A stretch of 64,000 nucleotides of DNA from Actinoplanes sp. L3-i22 (GTDB lineage Bacteria > Actinomycetota > Actinomycetes > Mycobacteriales > Micromonosporaceae). The stretch lies in assembly GCF_019704555.1 (NCBI RefSeq), contig NZ_AP024745.1, positions 7,262,501 through 7,326,500 of the forward strand, in the 5' to 3' direction. The translations under genes and the position numbers were made by a program. Under the pieces are notes generated by a model, which made no database searches, had not been told where the DNA came from, and saw only the letters and a list, made by a program, of their open reading frames with translations. This document shows, one piece after another, positions 1 to 8,719 of the stretch (its first letter is position 1; each line of letters begins with the position of its first letter).

Positions 1-1
1 C

Positions 2-955
2 TGGGCCGGGCACCTCCCGCTGGCCCACCTGTCCCTGCAGGTCATGCTCTACACGCTGGTGGTGCGCGGCCGGCGGCGCGCGGCCCTGGTCGCCGCCCCG
101 GCCGCCGCCGCGTTCTACGCCGTCTGGTCGGTGAGCGGCTGGAGCGCCCTGACCTACGGCCTGTCGATCGGCACGGCCTGGCTGCTCGGCGAGTACGTCC
201 GGGTCCGGCGGGCCTACCTGCGCTCGCTCGAGACGCGGGCGGACCTGGCCGACTCCGAACGCCGGGCGCTGGCCCGGGCCGCGGCCGCCGAGGAACGCAC
301 CCGGATCGCCCGGGAACTGCACGACGTGCTCGCGCACAGCGTGAGCGTGATGGTCGTCAACGCCGAGGGCGCGCAGCTGATGCGGCATGCCGATCCGGCC
401 GCGGTGGACCGGACGCTCGCCCTGGTCAGCAACGTCGGGCGGCAGGCGCTGACCGAACTGCGACGACTGCTGGCGATGCTGGGCACGGATGGTCCTGCGG
501 CCGTACCCCAGCCGATTTTGACTGATCTGCATCGGCTGGCGGCATCGGTGGGCGGGACTGCGATGCGGGTCCTGGGACGCGGTGACGACGTGCCGCCCGG
601 GGCCGTGGTGCAGACCTGCCGGATCGTTCAGGAGGCGCTGACCAACGTGGTCAAGCACGCCGGAACGGGCGCTGCCGTGCAGGTCACCGTGGATCTCGGC
701 GAACCCGGACCGGGCCGGACGATCCGGATCGAGGTGGGTGACCGGGGTGGTGCCGCGCCGGCGCGGCTGCCCTCGTCCGGGCGCGGCCTGGCCGGGATGC
801 GGGAACGGGTGGCGATGTTCGGCGGCACGCTCGACGTCGGCCCGCGACCGGGCGGCGGCTTCCGGGTGCTCGCCACGCTGCCCCTCGACCCGCCGGGCAC
901 AGCCCGCTCACAGCCGGTCCCCGGCAGCATCGGGGCATGCTTGCACGGGTGCTGA
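2..955 (+). CDS. Sensor histidine kinase, NarL/DesK type (5' end outside window)
   Basis: This is the C-terminal part of a membrane sensor kinase that phosphorylates the response regulator encoded next. The reading frame is open to the first base of the window, so the true start lies upstream and the first in-window ATG (44) is internal. A hydrophobic stretch around the first 60 visible residues is the end of the membrane region. It is followed by a HisKA_3 dimerisation box with the phospho-acceptor His in ARELHDVLAHS, the N box ALTNVVKHAG, and a glycine-rich ATP lid GRGLAGMRERV. The last 19 nt overlap the regulator gene, so the two are translationally coupled. The signal sensed cannot be read from the visible part. 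Confidence 0.93.
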   Translation, partial: WAGHLPLAHLSLQVMLYTLVVRGRRRAALVAAPAAAAFYAVWSVSGWSALTYGLSIGTAWLLGEYVRVRRAYLRSLETRADLADSERRALARAAAAEERTRIARELHDVLAHSVSVMVVNAEGAQLMRHADPAAVDRTLALVSNVGRQALTELRRLLAMLGTDGPAAVPQPILTDLHRLAASVGGTAMRVLGRGDDVPPGAVVQTCRIVQEALTNVVKHAGTGAAVQVTVDLGEPGPGRTIRIEVGDRGGAAPARLPSSGRGLAGMRERVAMFGGTLDVGPRPGGGFRVLATLPLDPPGTARSQPVPGSIGACLHGC

Positions 956-1593
956 TCTGTGACGACCAGGAGATGATGCGGGTCGGGCTGCGCATGGTGG
1001 TCGACAGCCAGCCCGATCTGACCGTCATCGGCGAGGCCGCCGACGGCTTCCAGGCCGTCGACGCCGCCGCCCGGCACCGCCCGGACGTGGTCCTGATGGA
1101 CGTCCGGATGCCCGGGGTGGACGGGATCACCGCGGCCGGCCGGATCCGCGCCGAGCTGCCCGCCACCCGCATCCTGATGATCACCACGTTCGACCTGGAC
1201 GAGCACGCGTTCGCGGCGCTGCGGGCCGGGGCGGACGGCTTCCTGGTCAAGGACGTGCCGGCGGCCGAGATGCTGGTGGCGATCCGCGGCGTGCTGCGCG
1301 GCGACCCGATGGTGTCGCCGTCGGTCACCCGGCGGCTGCTGGCCCGCTTCGTCACCGAGGGCACCGAGCCGCGGCCCGACCCGCGACTGGACCGGCTCAC
1401 CGGGCGGGAGCGGGAGGTGCTGGGGCTGGTCGCGCGGGGGTTGAACAACGCCGAGATCGCCGGGCGGCTCTACCTCGGGGAGACCACGGTGAAGACGCAC
1501 GTGAGCCGGATCCTCGGCAAGCTCGGCGTGCGGGACCGGATCGGGGCGGTCGTGATGGCCTACGAGAACGGCGTGAGCCGCCCCGGCGGGTGA
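937..1593 (+). CDS. Response regulator, NarL/FixJ (LuxR-HTH) family
   Basis: DNA-binding partner of the preceding kinase. It has a receiver domain (residues about 4-120) with the acidic pair DD near the N-terminus, the phospho-acceptor Asp in VVLMDVRMPG and the conserved Lys in FLVKD. A C-terminal LuxR-type helix-turn-helix follows, with LTGREREVLGLVARG and TVKTHVSRILGKL. The 218-aa length is normal for the family. The ATG lies inside the kinase's last codons. The gene ends tail-to-tail with a small minus-strand gene and overlaps it by about 34 nt. Its targets are not evident from the sequence. Confidence 0.95.
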   Translation: MLARVLICDDQEMMRVGLRMVVDSQPDLTVIGEAADGFQAVDAAARHRPDVVLMDVRMPGVDGITAAGRIRAELPATRILMITTFDLDEHAFAALRAGADGFLVKDVPAAEMLVAIRGVLRGDPMVSPSVTRRLLARFVTEGTEPRPDPRLDRLTGREREVLGLVARGLNNAEIAGRLYLGETTVKTHVSRILGKLGVRDRIGAVVMAYENGVSRPGG

Positions 1594-1793
1594 CCGGCTC
1601 GTGAACACGGCCACCGGCGAGGAAGGCGGCCGTACCGACCGAAGACCCGCAGCGCCACCCGGCGGAGCGAGCACGGATCCTCCTCGCCGCAGACCCCGCA
1701 GCGGCCGTCCTCGCTCGGCGCGACGTGCCGGTCGAGCTGCATTTGGGCGAAATCCGGTTCCTCGCGGACCACGGCAGACAGGAAGACGCTCAC
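1560..1793 (-). CDS. Small CxxC-motif protein, conserved-hypothetical type
   Basis: A 77-aa protein starting at a GTG preceded by GGGGAG six bases upstream; an upstream ATG at 1853 has no such site. The middle holds C-G-V-C-G and, a few residues on, P-C-S-L-R-R followed by GRYGRLPRR. This CxxC...PC pattern with a basic tail is one I associate with small conserved actinobacterial proteins of unknown function, possibly metal-binding. The family link is from memory. It converges on and overlaps the response regulator. The third Cys could make a three- or four-ligand zinc site together with the nearby His, which is speculative. Confidence 0.6.
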   Translation of the reverse strand: MSVFLSAVVREEPDFAQMQLDRHVAPSEDGRCGVCGEEDPCSLRRVALRVFGRYGRLPRRWPCSRAGHPPGRLTPFS

Positions 1794-2422
1794 TTGCTGC
1801 TCCCCACGTTCGGCCGACCAGGTTGAGGGCGGTAAAGGCGCAGGCCCGCGCAACGAACGAAGATCTCCCGGCGCTCGTCTCGGATTTTGCCGCGGTTGCT
1901 ATGCCTGGTGGTCACAGCTACTCGAAACCATCATGTGAGGCATGAGATTCGAGACCCTGGTTGTGCTGGACGTGGTAGGTCGGCCAGCAAGCTACTCCTC
2001 CACTGCGGAGAAGCCCTGGAAGACGGCCGTCCGTGGCGCGGGTCGGCACAGGCCGCTGATGACCGGGTGGATCACCTTGAGGCATGCAAGCGAACTGTCC
2101 GGGAGGGCGAAGTCCCCGGCGCCCGGATCGAGGTTCGGCGCGTAACCCTGTAGAACCCCATCGAAGGCCGTCGGTTGTCGACGACGCAATCCGTGGGTCA
2201 CCACCGCATGGCTGCCGCGCCGCTTCGCGGCTTGCCGCTGGGAAGGGTGGTCGCCGTGGGCGGGACGCCGGCGGGCCGGCGAGGTGGGTGCGGGCGTGCC
2301 AGGAGCGTGCCATTGAGGCGTGCCGTCGGGGGCTCAAGCGGTCATGATCGGGCAGTGGTGATCATGGGCTGAGCAGGCAATCCGGGCGGATAGCGACAGG
2401 GCGCAGCGATCTTCCAGACTGA
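1794..2422. other. Gene-poor stretch, no supported gene
   Basis: About 630 bases with no reading frame of convincing codon bias. Short frames exist on both strands, for example a 70-codon minus frame from 2204 to 1992, but none shows a recognisable domain and they overlap each other. The composition is less uniformly GC-rich at codon position three than in the flanks, which would fit decayed coding sequence. An inverted repeat (CATGATC...GATCATG, 2343-2366) lies after the end of the TetR gene and may be its terminator. Confidence 0.4.
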
Positions 2423-3058
2423 TCAGAGCAGGTTCGCGGCGAGCAGGCCGGCCAGCCACTGCTCGTAGCGGGCACCGTCCCAGCCGCACCCCACGGTGAG
2501 GTCGGTGAACGGCCGCGGCCCGGTGAGCACCCACCAGCCGTCCGCGGCGGAAGCCGGGTCGACGCCGGCCCGCAGCACGCCGGTGTCCGCCAGGTGCGCG
2601 GTGAACGCGCCGACGCCGGCCCGCCGTTCCCGCTCGCTGTCGGCCAGCACCTCGGCCGCCTCCGGGCCGGCCTGCGCGAGAAGGGCGGCCAGGCCGGCCA
2701 GGCGCTCGTTGACACCGCGGACGAAACCCGCGTACCGCAGCATCTTCGCCTCGGGGTCCTCGGTTGCCCAGACCTCGCGCAACTGTTCGCGCTCCGCCAT
2801 GACGACCGGCTCGTCGTCGCCGGCCACGGTGACGTCCCACAGGGCCTTGGTGAGCCCCGCCTTTCCGCCGAACGTCTTGTAGACGGTCTCGGGCGAGACC
2901 CCCGCGCGTGCGGCAACCGCCTGGATGGTGGTGCCGCGATAGCCCTCGGCGAACAGCAGCTCGCCGAACGCCGTCAGCACCGCGGCCCTGGTCTGGCGGG
3001 CGGCGTCCTGGCGGCGACGCGCGTCATACGGCCGACGGTCCTTGCCTGGCAATGACAC
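2423..3058 (-). CDS. TetR/AcrR family transcriptional regulator
   Basis: A repressor of about 211 aa. The N-terminal TetR helix-turn-helix spans roughly residues 18-65 and contains GYRGTTIQAVAARAGVS followed by ETVYKTFGGKAGL, the family signature. The C-terminal half is the variable ligand-binding domain. I prefer the GTG at 3058 because GAGGA lies nine bases upstream. The in-frame GTG at 3067 would sit directly against that ribosome-binding site. The gene is divergent from a metallo-hydrolase gene only 44 bases away with an inverted repeat between them, so it most likely represses that hydrolase and itself. The inducer is unknown. Confidence 0.92.
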   Translation of the reverse strand: MSLPGKDRRPYDARRRQDAARQTRAAVLTAFGELLFAEGYRGTTIQAVAARAGVSPETVYKTFGGKAGLTKALWDVTVAGDDEPVVMAEREQLREVWATEDPEAKMLRYAGFVRGVNERLAGLAALLAQAGPEAAEVLADSERERRAGVGAFTAHLADTGVLRAGVDPASAADGWWVLTGPRPFTDLTVGCGWDGARYEQWLAGLLAANLL

Positions 3059-3082
3059 GGCACACACTCCTCACGCTTTCGA

Positions 3083-3096
3083 TACAGCGTACTGTA
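3083..3096. promoter_or_regulatory. Candidate TetR operator
   Basis: Inverted repeat TACAG-CGTA-CTGTA in the divergent intergenic region, 6 bases before the ATG of the metallo-hydrolase. The position and symmetry fit autoregulation by the adjacent TetR protein; binding itself is inferred. Confidence 0.6.
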
Positions 3097-3102
3097 CCGA
3101 AT

Positions 3103-3843
3103 ATGCCTCCTATTCACCGCCTCGGCGACGACTTCGTCGCCTTCTACCTGGTCGACCACCCCGACGGTCTCGTCCTCGTCGACGCCGGTCTGCCCGCGCA
3201 CCTGCCGCGGTTGCGCGATCATCTGTCGCGGTCCGGCCGGTCGCTGCGCGACATCCGTTCGGTCCTGCTCACCCACGGGCATCCCGACCACACCGGCCTC
3301 GCCGCCGCCCTGAACGACGCCGGCGCCGACGTCTGGATCCATCGACTGGACGCGGCGATCCTGGCCGACGGCCCGCGCAGCGCGCTACGCCACGCGAAGC
3401 CGGAACGCTCGATGCTGCCGTACCTGCTGCGCCGGCCCGGCGCGATCGGCGCCCCGCTGCATCTGGCCCGCAAGGGCGGGTTCACCGCCAAGCCGGTGCG
3501 AACCGTGCGGACCTTCGACGGCGACCAGCGCCTCGACGACGTCCCCGGCCGGCCGCAGGCCATCAGCTTGGCCGGGCACACGCCGGGTAGCGCCGCCTAC
3601 CACTTCGCCGATCTCGGCGTGCTGTTCACCGGCGACGCGCTGGTCACGCACGACGGCCTGACCGGGCGGACCGGCCCCACCCTCGTCTGCCGCGGTTTCA
3701 CCCACGACAGCAAGGCCGCTCTCGCCTCGCTCGACCGGCTGGCCCGGGTGCCCGCGTCGCTGCTGCTGCCCGGGCACGGTGAGTCGTTCGACGGAGGCCC
3801 GCTAGCCGCGGCCGACCACGCCCGGCGGCTCGGCGTGCGGTGA
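3103..3843 (+). CDS. Metallo-beta-lactamase-fold hydrolase
   Basis: A cytosolic metallo-hydrolase of 246 aa with the HxHxDH zinc signature as THGHPDHTG (near residue 64), a later zinc-ligand His in LAGHTPGS, the bridging Asp in FTGDALV and a C-terminal LLPGHG. It resembles the glyoxalase-II/quorum-quenching-like members of the superfamily, but the substrate cannot be assigned. The ATG follows the palindrome with no Shine-Dalgarno sequence, so a leaderless transcript is likely. In-frame ATG 3052 lies inside the TetR coding region and is less likely. The gene is probably controlled by the divergent TetR repressor. Confidence 0.9.
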   Translation: MPPIHRLGDDFVAFYLVDHPDGLVLVDAGLPAHLPRLRDHLSRSGRSLRDIRSVLLTHGHPDHTGLAAALNDAGADVWIHRLDAAILADGPRSALRHAKPERSMLPYLLRRPGAIGAPLHLARKGGFTAKPVRTVRTFDGDQRLDDVPGRPQAISLAGHTPGSAAYHFADLGVLFTGDALVTHDGLTGRTGPTLVCRGFTHDSKAALASLDRLARVPASLLLPGHGESFDGGPLAAADHARRLGVR

Positions 3844-3845
3844 GA

Positions 3846-4934
3846 TCAGGCCGCGGCCGGGCGATGGGTCTTGGCGTGCTTGTGGTCGTACATGCGCCGG
3901 TCCGCGGTGCGCAGCAGGTCGGCGAAGGACGCGCCGACGCCCGGCGGCCGGTGCGCGACCCCGACGCTGACGCCGACGCGGGCGACGCCGTCGCCGACGT
4001 CCACCGGCTGCGTGACCGTTCGTGCCCAGTCCTCGACGGCTGCCGCGGCCTCCTCGGCCGGCATGCCCGGTAGCAGGACGGCGAACTCGTCGCCGCCGAG
4101 GCGGACCAGCAGGTCGCCGGGGCGCAGGCCGGCCCGCAGCCGGGCGGCCACCGTCGTCAGCAGCAGGTCCCCGGCGTGATGGCCATGGGTGTCGTTGACC
4201 TGCTTGAAGCCGTCCAGGTCGAACAGCACCACGCTCAACGGGCCGGGCTCGGCCCCGGCCAGTGCCGTCTCGTACTCGTCGAGCGCCGCGCGGTTCGCCA
4301 GCCCGGTCAGCAGATCGGTCCGGGCCTGACGGGTCATCGCCAGCCGGACGTCGTGCAGTTCGGTCACGTGGCGGTCCAGGCTGTTCGCCTGCACGCCGGA
4401 CGTGGCCGCCGCGACCAGCAGCACGACGACGGCCAGCGCGATCCCGGCCCCGTGCGGGGAGTCCGGCGCCCCGTCGCCGAGGGCGACCCCGGCGACCAGC
4501 GCGGCCGCCACCACGCCCCAGGCGATCAGGACACCCGCCAGCCGGTGCCGGGTCGCCGCGGACAGCAGGGCGAGCACCGCGCTGGGCCACACCGGCACGC
4601 CGGCGACGCTGTCGATCACCAGCATCGGGCCGGCCACCGCGAGCACGTCCATCACGGTCTGCGCCGGCGCGACCCACCGGTACCGGCCGCTCGCGGCGTG
4701 CCGCAACTGGACGACGGCCAGCGCCATCGCCGCGATCAGCTGCACGCCGATCCCCGCGGACACCTGCCACAGGGCCGGGTGCCAGGCGGTGGTCCAGCGG
4801 ACGTCGTCCGGGGCGCCCAGCACGACGGCGGCCACCATGGCCATCACGCAGACGCGCGACCACAGGGCGATCCGTTCCAGGCCGTGCCGGTGTGACGGTT
4901 CGGGGTGGGCCGCTGCTGTCCCGCCGCTCATCAA
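3846..4934 (-). CDS. Membrane diguanylate cyclase (GGDEF)
   Basis: Predicted to make cyclic di-GMP from two GTP. The first 180 residues hold about six hydrophobic segments with no recognisable sensory domain. A short helical linker and a complete GGDEF domain follow (residues about 205-355). Visible are the entry motif RTDLLTGLANR, DLDGFKQVND, and the intact active-site loop RLGGDEFAVLL near residue 283. The usual inhibitory RxxD five residues before GGDEF is absent (LRPGDLLVRLGGDEF). No EAL domain is present. The gene converges on the metallo-hydrolase with a 2-base gap and appears to be monocistronic. Confidence 0.93.
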   Translation of the reverse strand: MMSGGTAAAHPEPSHRHGLERIALWSRVCVMAMVAAVVLGAPDDVRWTTAWHPALWQVSAGIGVQLIAAMALAVVQLRHAASGRYRWVAPAQTVMDVLAVAGPMLVIDSVAGVPVWPSAVLALLSAATRHRLAGVLIAWGVVAAALVAGVALGDGAPDSPHGAGIALAVVVLLVAAATSGVQANSLDRHVTELHDVRLAMTRQARTDLLTGLANRAALDEYETALAGAEPGPLSVVLFDLDGFKQVNDTHGHHAGDLLLTTVAARLRAGLRPGDLLVRLGGDEFAVLLPGMPAEEAAAAVEDWARTVTQPVDVGDGVARVGVSVGVAHRPPGVGASFADLLRTADRRMYDHKHAKTHRPAAA

Positions 4935-5243
4935 ACGTCCTCCGCAGTGTCGACCTGGCGGTCAGATCGGCCGGCCGGGACGGAACGTGACGGAATGCGG
5001 CCGAGGTCTCCCCGACGAGGCGCACAGTTCCGGAACCGTGCCGCCCGGGCTCCCGGCCAGAAGCGATGGCCAAGGCTGTGAGCTGCACGGACGCGTGCGG
5101 CGACGGGTCTTGAGAGCGATTCTCGGGGCGGCCGGAGCCATTGACAGTCATTAACGGGACATTCACAGTGGCGACCAAGAGAGCGCTTTCACGCGCATCG
5201 CTGTAACAGCTCCGACACATCCCCCGCCCTGAGGAGCAGCTTC
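4935..5243. other. Intergenic region between divergent cyclase and secreted protein genes
   Basis: About 310 bases with no convincing gene. It should hold the promoters of the two divergent genes. Its only clear element is the palindromic site near 5179. No Shine-Dalgarno-plus-start combination with good coding bias was seen. Confidence 0.5.
5179..5190. promoter_or_regulatory. Candidate LacI-type operator
   Basis: GAGAGCGCTTTC, a near-palindrome centred on AGCGCT with one symmetric mismatch. It resembles operators of LacI-family carbohydrate regulators of actinomycetes, whose cores are GAGCGCTC-like. It sits 54 bases before the CBM6-DUF1996 gene, which suggests carbohydrate-responsive control. 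No LacI gene is adjacent. Confidence 0.4.
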
Positions 5244-6677
5244 ATGGATTCCCCCGTCCCCGCGACCTCGCACTCCCCTGCGCTCCGCCGGAACCGCGGT
5301 ATGCGTCGCGCCGTTCTCGGTGCGGCGCTGACCGGTGCCCTCGTGGCCGCCGGCATCGCCGGCACCTCCGCCTCGGCCGCGACCCCGGTGACCGTCCAGG
5401 CCGAGTCGTACGCCGCCCAGTCCGGAGCGCAGCTCGAAGCGACCGCCGACACCGGTGGCGGGCAGAACGTCGCCTACCTGGCCAACGGTGACTGGCTGCG
5501 GTACGACAACGTGGACCTCGGCGCGGCCGGAGCGATCACGGTCGGCGCGCGTCTGGCCTCCGACAGCGCCACCACCGGCAGCATCCAGGTCCGGACCGGG
5601 TCGGCGACCGGAACCGTGCTGGCCAGCATCCCGGTGACCCGGACCGGTGGCTGGCAGACCTGGGTCACCACGTCCGCGGTGGCGAACACGCACCCGACCG
5701 GCGCGCAGACCGTCTTCCTCACCATGACCAGCGCGCAGGCGGACAACTTCGTCAACCTCAACTGGTTCTCGGTCGCCGCCGGCGGCAGCACGACGCCCTC
5801 CTCCCCCGCTCCCACCGGGACGTCCGGCGCCGGCTGGCCCACCGTCGACCCGGCGCAGCAGGCCGCCGACACGGCCGCGTTCTTCGCGCTCACCCCGCGG
5901 CCGATCACCGGCGACGTGGTGCGGGTGCCGGAGTTCAACGCCGGGTGCACGGTCAGCCATCACCTCAACGACGACCCGATCGTCTTCCCCGGGCTGGCCG
6001 GCGCGTCGCACGCGCACACCTTCCTCGGCAACACCAGCACCAACGCGAGCTCGACCAACCAGTCCCTGCTCGGGCACTCGGCGACCACCTGCACCCCGGC
6101 CGAGGACCTGTCCGCGTACTGGATCCCCTCGCTGCTGCAGAACGGCACGGTGATCGACCCCGCCGGGGTCACCGTCTACTACGGCTCGCGGCTCAAGGAC
6201 CCGAGCCGGACCCAGCCGTTCCCGCCGGGCTTCCGGATGATCGCCGGTGACGCGAAGCTGCAGGTGCCCAGCAGCGGCAACCAGTTCTGGTGCGCCGGAC
6301 CGGGCGGCCAGACCGGCCGCAGTGCCGACGGGAACTGGCCGATCTGCGCCCCGACCGCGAACCTGACCTACCAGCTCGTCTTCCCGGACTGCTGGGACGG
6401 CGTGCACCTGGACAGCCCCAACCACAAGGACCACGTCGGACCGGCCGGCCCGGACGGCACCTGCGCCAGTGGGAACTTCCCGGTGGCGATCCCGTCGCTG
6501 TCGTTCGTCATCGACTACCCCGTCCACGGCACCACGGCCGGGTTCGCGCCGGCCTCCGGGATGGCGTCGTCGATGCACGGCGACTTCATGAACGCCTGGC
6601 AGCCCGCCGCGCAGGCCGCCCGGGTCCGCAACTGCATCGACCAGTCCGTCAAGTGCAACTCCGCCGGCAACAACTGA
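5244..6677 (+). CDS. Secreted CBM6 + DUF1996 protein
   Basis: An exported 477-aa protein. Residues about 20-46 form a signal peptide (RNRGMRRAV, hydrophobic core, cleavage after SASA). A carbohydrate-binding domain of CBM6 type follows (about 48-175; VQAESYAAQSG at its start, NGDWLRYDNVDLG, VNLNWFSV at its end). A short Ser/Thr/Pro linker leads to a DUF1996 domain (about 225-470) with its typical His-rich segments, GASHAHTFLGNTST and CWDGVHLDSPNHKDH. DUF1996 has no established activity that I know of; fungal and actinobacterial members are secreted. The start used follows GAGGAGC. A stop-proximal hairpin is shared with the convergent permease gene. Confidence 0.93.
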   Translation: MDSPVPATSHSPALRRNRGMRRAVLGAALTGALVAAGIAGTSASAATPVTVQAESYAAQSGAQLEATADTGGGQNVAYLANGDWLRYDNVDLGAAGAITVGARLASDSATTGSIQVRTGSATGTVLASIPVTRTGGWQTWVTTSAVANTHPTGAQTVFLTMTSAQADNFVNLNWFSVAAGGSTTPSSPAPTGTSGAGWPTVDPAQQAADTAAFFALTPRPITGDVVRVPEFNAGCTVSHHLNDDPIVFPGLAGASHAHTFLGNTSTNASSTNQSLLGHSATTCTPAEDLSAYWIPSLLQNGTVIDPAGVTVYYGSRLKDPSRTQPFPPGFRMIAGDAKLQVPSSGNQFWCAGPGGQTGRSADGNWPICAPTANLTYQLVFPDCWDGVHLDSPNHKDHVGPAGPDGTCASGNFPVAIPSLSFVIDYPVHGTTAGFAPASGMASSMHGDFMNAWQPAAQAARVRNCIDQSVKCNSAGNN

Positions 6678-6681
6678 CCCA

Positions 6682-6702
6682 CTGACCCTGGCCCCGGGTC
6701 AG
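6682..6702. terminator. Candidate bidirectional terminator hairpin
   Basis: Perfect 7-bp stem CTGACCC/GGGTCAG with a 7-base loop, between the convergent ends of the DUF1996 gene and the FecCD permease gene. It overlaps the permease stop codon. There is no U-tract, as is common in high-GC actinobacteria. Confidence 0.5.
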
Positions 6703-7721
6703 CCGCCTGCGCCGAGGCGGTTGGCCCGGGCCAGCAGCCACAGCAGGTAGGGGGCGCCGACCACGCCGGTGATCACCCCCACCGGCAGCTCGGTCGGGGC
6801 GGCCACGGTCCGCGCCAGCAGGTCGGCGACCACCACCAGCAGTGCGCCCAGCAGCGCCGCCGGGATCAGCGTCACCGACGTCCGGACCAACTGGCGGGCG
6901 ATCGCCGGGGCGACGAACGCGACGAACGGCACCGGCCCGGCCGCGGCGACACCGACCGCCGCCAGGCCGACGGCGGCCAAGATCAAGATCAACCGATTGA
7001 CTTCCAGGGGTACGCCGAGGGCCCGCGCCGTGTCGTCGCCCAGTTGCATGACCCGCAGCGGCCGCGCCGCCCACACCGCCACCGGGGTCAGCACGGCCAG
7101 CGCCCCGACGACCGGCCACAGGTGCTCCCACCCACGTTCGTTGAGGCTGCCGACCAGCCAGATCATCGCCTGCTGCGCGTCCCAGATCTCCGAGCGGGTC
7201 AGCAGGTACGCGGTCACGCTGTTGAGCACCGCGCCGATCCCGATGCCGACCAGCACCAGCCGGTACGGCGACAGCCCGGCCCGGTAGGCTAGCAGGTACA
7301 CGGCCGCCGCGGAGAGCACCGCCCCGATCGCCGCCGCTGACGACACCACCGCCAGCCCACCGGCCGTGGTGACGATCGCGGCCACCGCCACGGTCGACGC
7401 CCCGGCCGTCACCCCGAGCACGTCCGGGCTGGCCAGCGGGTTGCGGGCCAGGCCCTGGAACAGCGCGCCGGAGAGCCCGAACGCCGCGCCGACGACCGCC
7501 CCGGTGAGCACCCGCGGCAGCCGCAGCGTCTGCACGACGAACGTGGTGCCCGCGTCGCCCGTGCCGAACGCAGCAGCGGCCACGTCCCGCAGCGGGATCC
7601 GGTACTCCCCCACGCTGACCGCGACCGCGCAGGCCAGCGCCAGCAGCCCGGCGACGGTCACCGACAGCAGCAGCGCCCGCCGGCGCGCCACCCGGCCCGG
7701 GGCGGTGACCAGCGCGGTCAC
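6699..7721 (-). CDS. Iron-siderophore ABC transporter permease (FecCD family), second subunit
   Basis: A 340-aa integral membrane protein with about nine to ten hydrophobic segments. It has the FecCD signatures LRLPRVLTGAVVGAAFGLSGALFQGLARNPLA near the N-terminus (given here only as a location, residues about 50-80) and PVPFVAFVAPAIAR before the C-terminal helices. It starts at a GTG that overlaps the stop of the upstream permease (GTGA). It would form the heterodimeric channel with that permease and the binding lipoprotein encoded upstream on the other strand. No ATP-binding subunit is encoded nearby. Confidence 0.95.
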   Translation of the reverse strand: MTALVTAPGRVARRRALLLSVTVAGLLALACAVAVSVGEYRIPLRDVAAAAFGTGDAGTTFVVQTLRLPRVLTGAVVGAAFGLSGALFQGLARNPLASPDVLGVTAGASTVAVAAIVTTAGGLAVVSSAAAIGAVLSAAAVYLLAYRAGLSPYRLVLVGIGIGAVLNSVTAYLLTRSEIWDAQQAMIWLVGSLNERGWEHLWPVVGALAVLTPVAVWAARPLRVMQLGDDTARALGVPLEVNRLILILAAVGLAAVGVAAAGPVPFVAFVAPAIARQLVRTSVTLIPAALLGALLVVVADLLARTVAAPTELPVGVITGVVGAPYLLWLLARANRLGAGG

Positions 7722-8719
7722 AGCTGGGCCAGCCGGCGCCGGCGGACCAGGGCGACGAACACCGGCGCCCCGATGACCGCCGTGACGATGCCGACCTGCA
7801 GCTCCGACGGCCGGGCCACGGCCCGCCCGAGGATGTCCGCGGACAGCAGCAGGATCGGGGCGAGGACCGCCGAGTAGGCCAGGATCCAGCGGTGGTCGGC
7901 GCCGACGATCGCGCGGGCGACGTGCGGCACGGTCAGCCCGACGAAGCCGATCGGCCCGGCCGCCGCGGTCGCCGCGCCGACCAGCAGGACGACCGCCGCC
8001 GCGCAGAGCGCCCGGGCCCGGCCGAGCCGCTGGCCCAGGCCCCGGGCGACGTCGTCGCCGAGCGCCAGGGTGTTCAGCGAGCGACCCGCCCACAGGGCCA
8101 GGATGGTGCCGGTCGCGAGGAACGGCAGCAGCGCCCCGACCACCGAACCGCCGCGCCCGGCGAGCGAGCCGACCACCCAGAACCGGTACTGGTCCATGGT
8201 GACCCGGTCGAGCAGCAGCACGCAGGTGGTCGCCGAGGCGAGCAGCGAGGTCACCGCGGCGCCGGCGATCGCCAGCTTGACCGGGGACGCGCCGTCGCGG
8301 CCCATCGAGCCGACGCCGTAGACCAGCACCGACGCGGCCAGCGCGCCGAGGAACGCGAACCAGACGTAGCCGTGGACGTCGCTGACGCCGAGCACGTGGA
8401 TGCCGATCACGACGGCGAGGGCGGCGCCCGCGTTCACCCCGAGGATCCCCGGGTCGGCGATCGGGTTGCGGGTCAGGCCCTGCATGATCGCGCCGGCCAG
8501 ACCCAGGGCAAGACCCACGACCAGACCGACGACGGTACGGGGCAGCCGCAGCGTCCGCACCACGAGATGGGCGTCCACAGTGGGGTCGAAGTGCCGGAAC
8601 GCCGCGGCCACGGTCCGCAGCGGGATCGAGGTGGACCCGTAGGCGATGCTGGCCGCGGTCACGGCGACCAGCACCGCCACGGCCAGCAACCACCCCAGCA
8701 GCCGGGTTCGGTCACGCAC
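7718..8719 (-). CDS. Iron-siderophore ABC transporter permease (FecCD family), first subunit
   Basis: A 333-aa membrane permease paired with the next gene. It shows LRLPRTVVGLVVG, the GLTRNPIADPGILGVNAGA segment characteristic of BtuC/FhuB/FecCD permeases, and a GPIGFVGLTVPHVAR loop that contacts the ATPase. The GTG start overlaps the last 8 bases of the methyltransferase-reductase fusion gene, so the three minus-strand genes form one operon. Transcription should start at the iron box near 10.3 kb and be repressed by iron. Confidence 0.95.
   Translation of the reverse strand: MRDRTRLLGWLLAVAVLVAVTAASIAYGSTSIPLRTVAAAFRHFDPTVDAHLVVRTLRLPRTVVGLVVGLALGLAGAIMQGLTRNPIADPGILGVNAGAALAVVIGIHVLGVSDVHGYVWFAFLGALAASVLVYGVGSMGRDGASPVKLAIAGAAVTSLLASATTCVLLLDRVTMDQYRFWVVGSLAGRGGSVVGALLPFLATGTILALWAGRSLNTLALGDDVARGLGQRLGRARALCAAAVVLLVGAATAAAGPIGFVGLTVPHVARAIVGADHRWILAYSAVLAPILLLSADILGRAVARPSELQVGIVTAVIGAPVFVALVRRRRLAQL

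Noticed and set aside
2343..2366. Inverted repeat CATGATC...GATCATG as an operator
   Set aside because: It is downstream of the TetR stop with no start near it, so a terminator or chance repeat is more likely.
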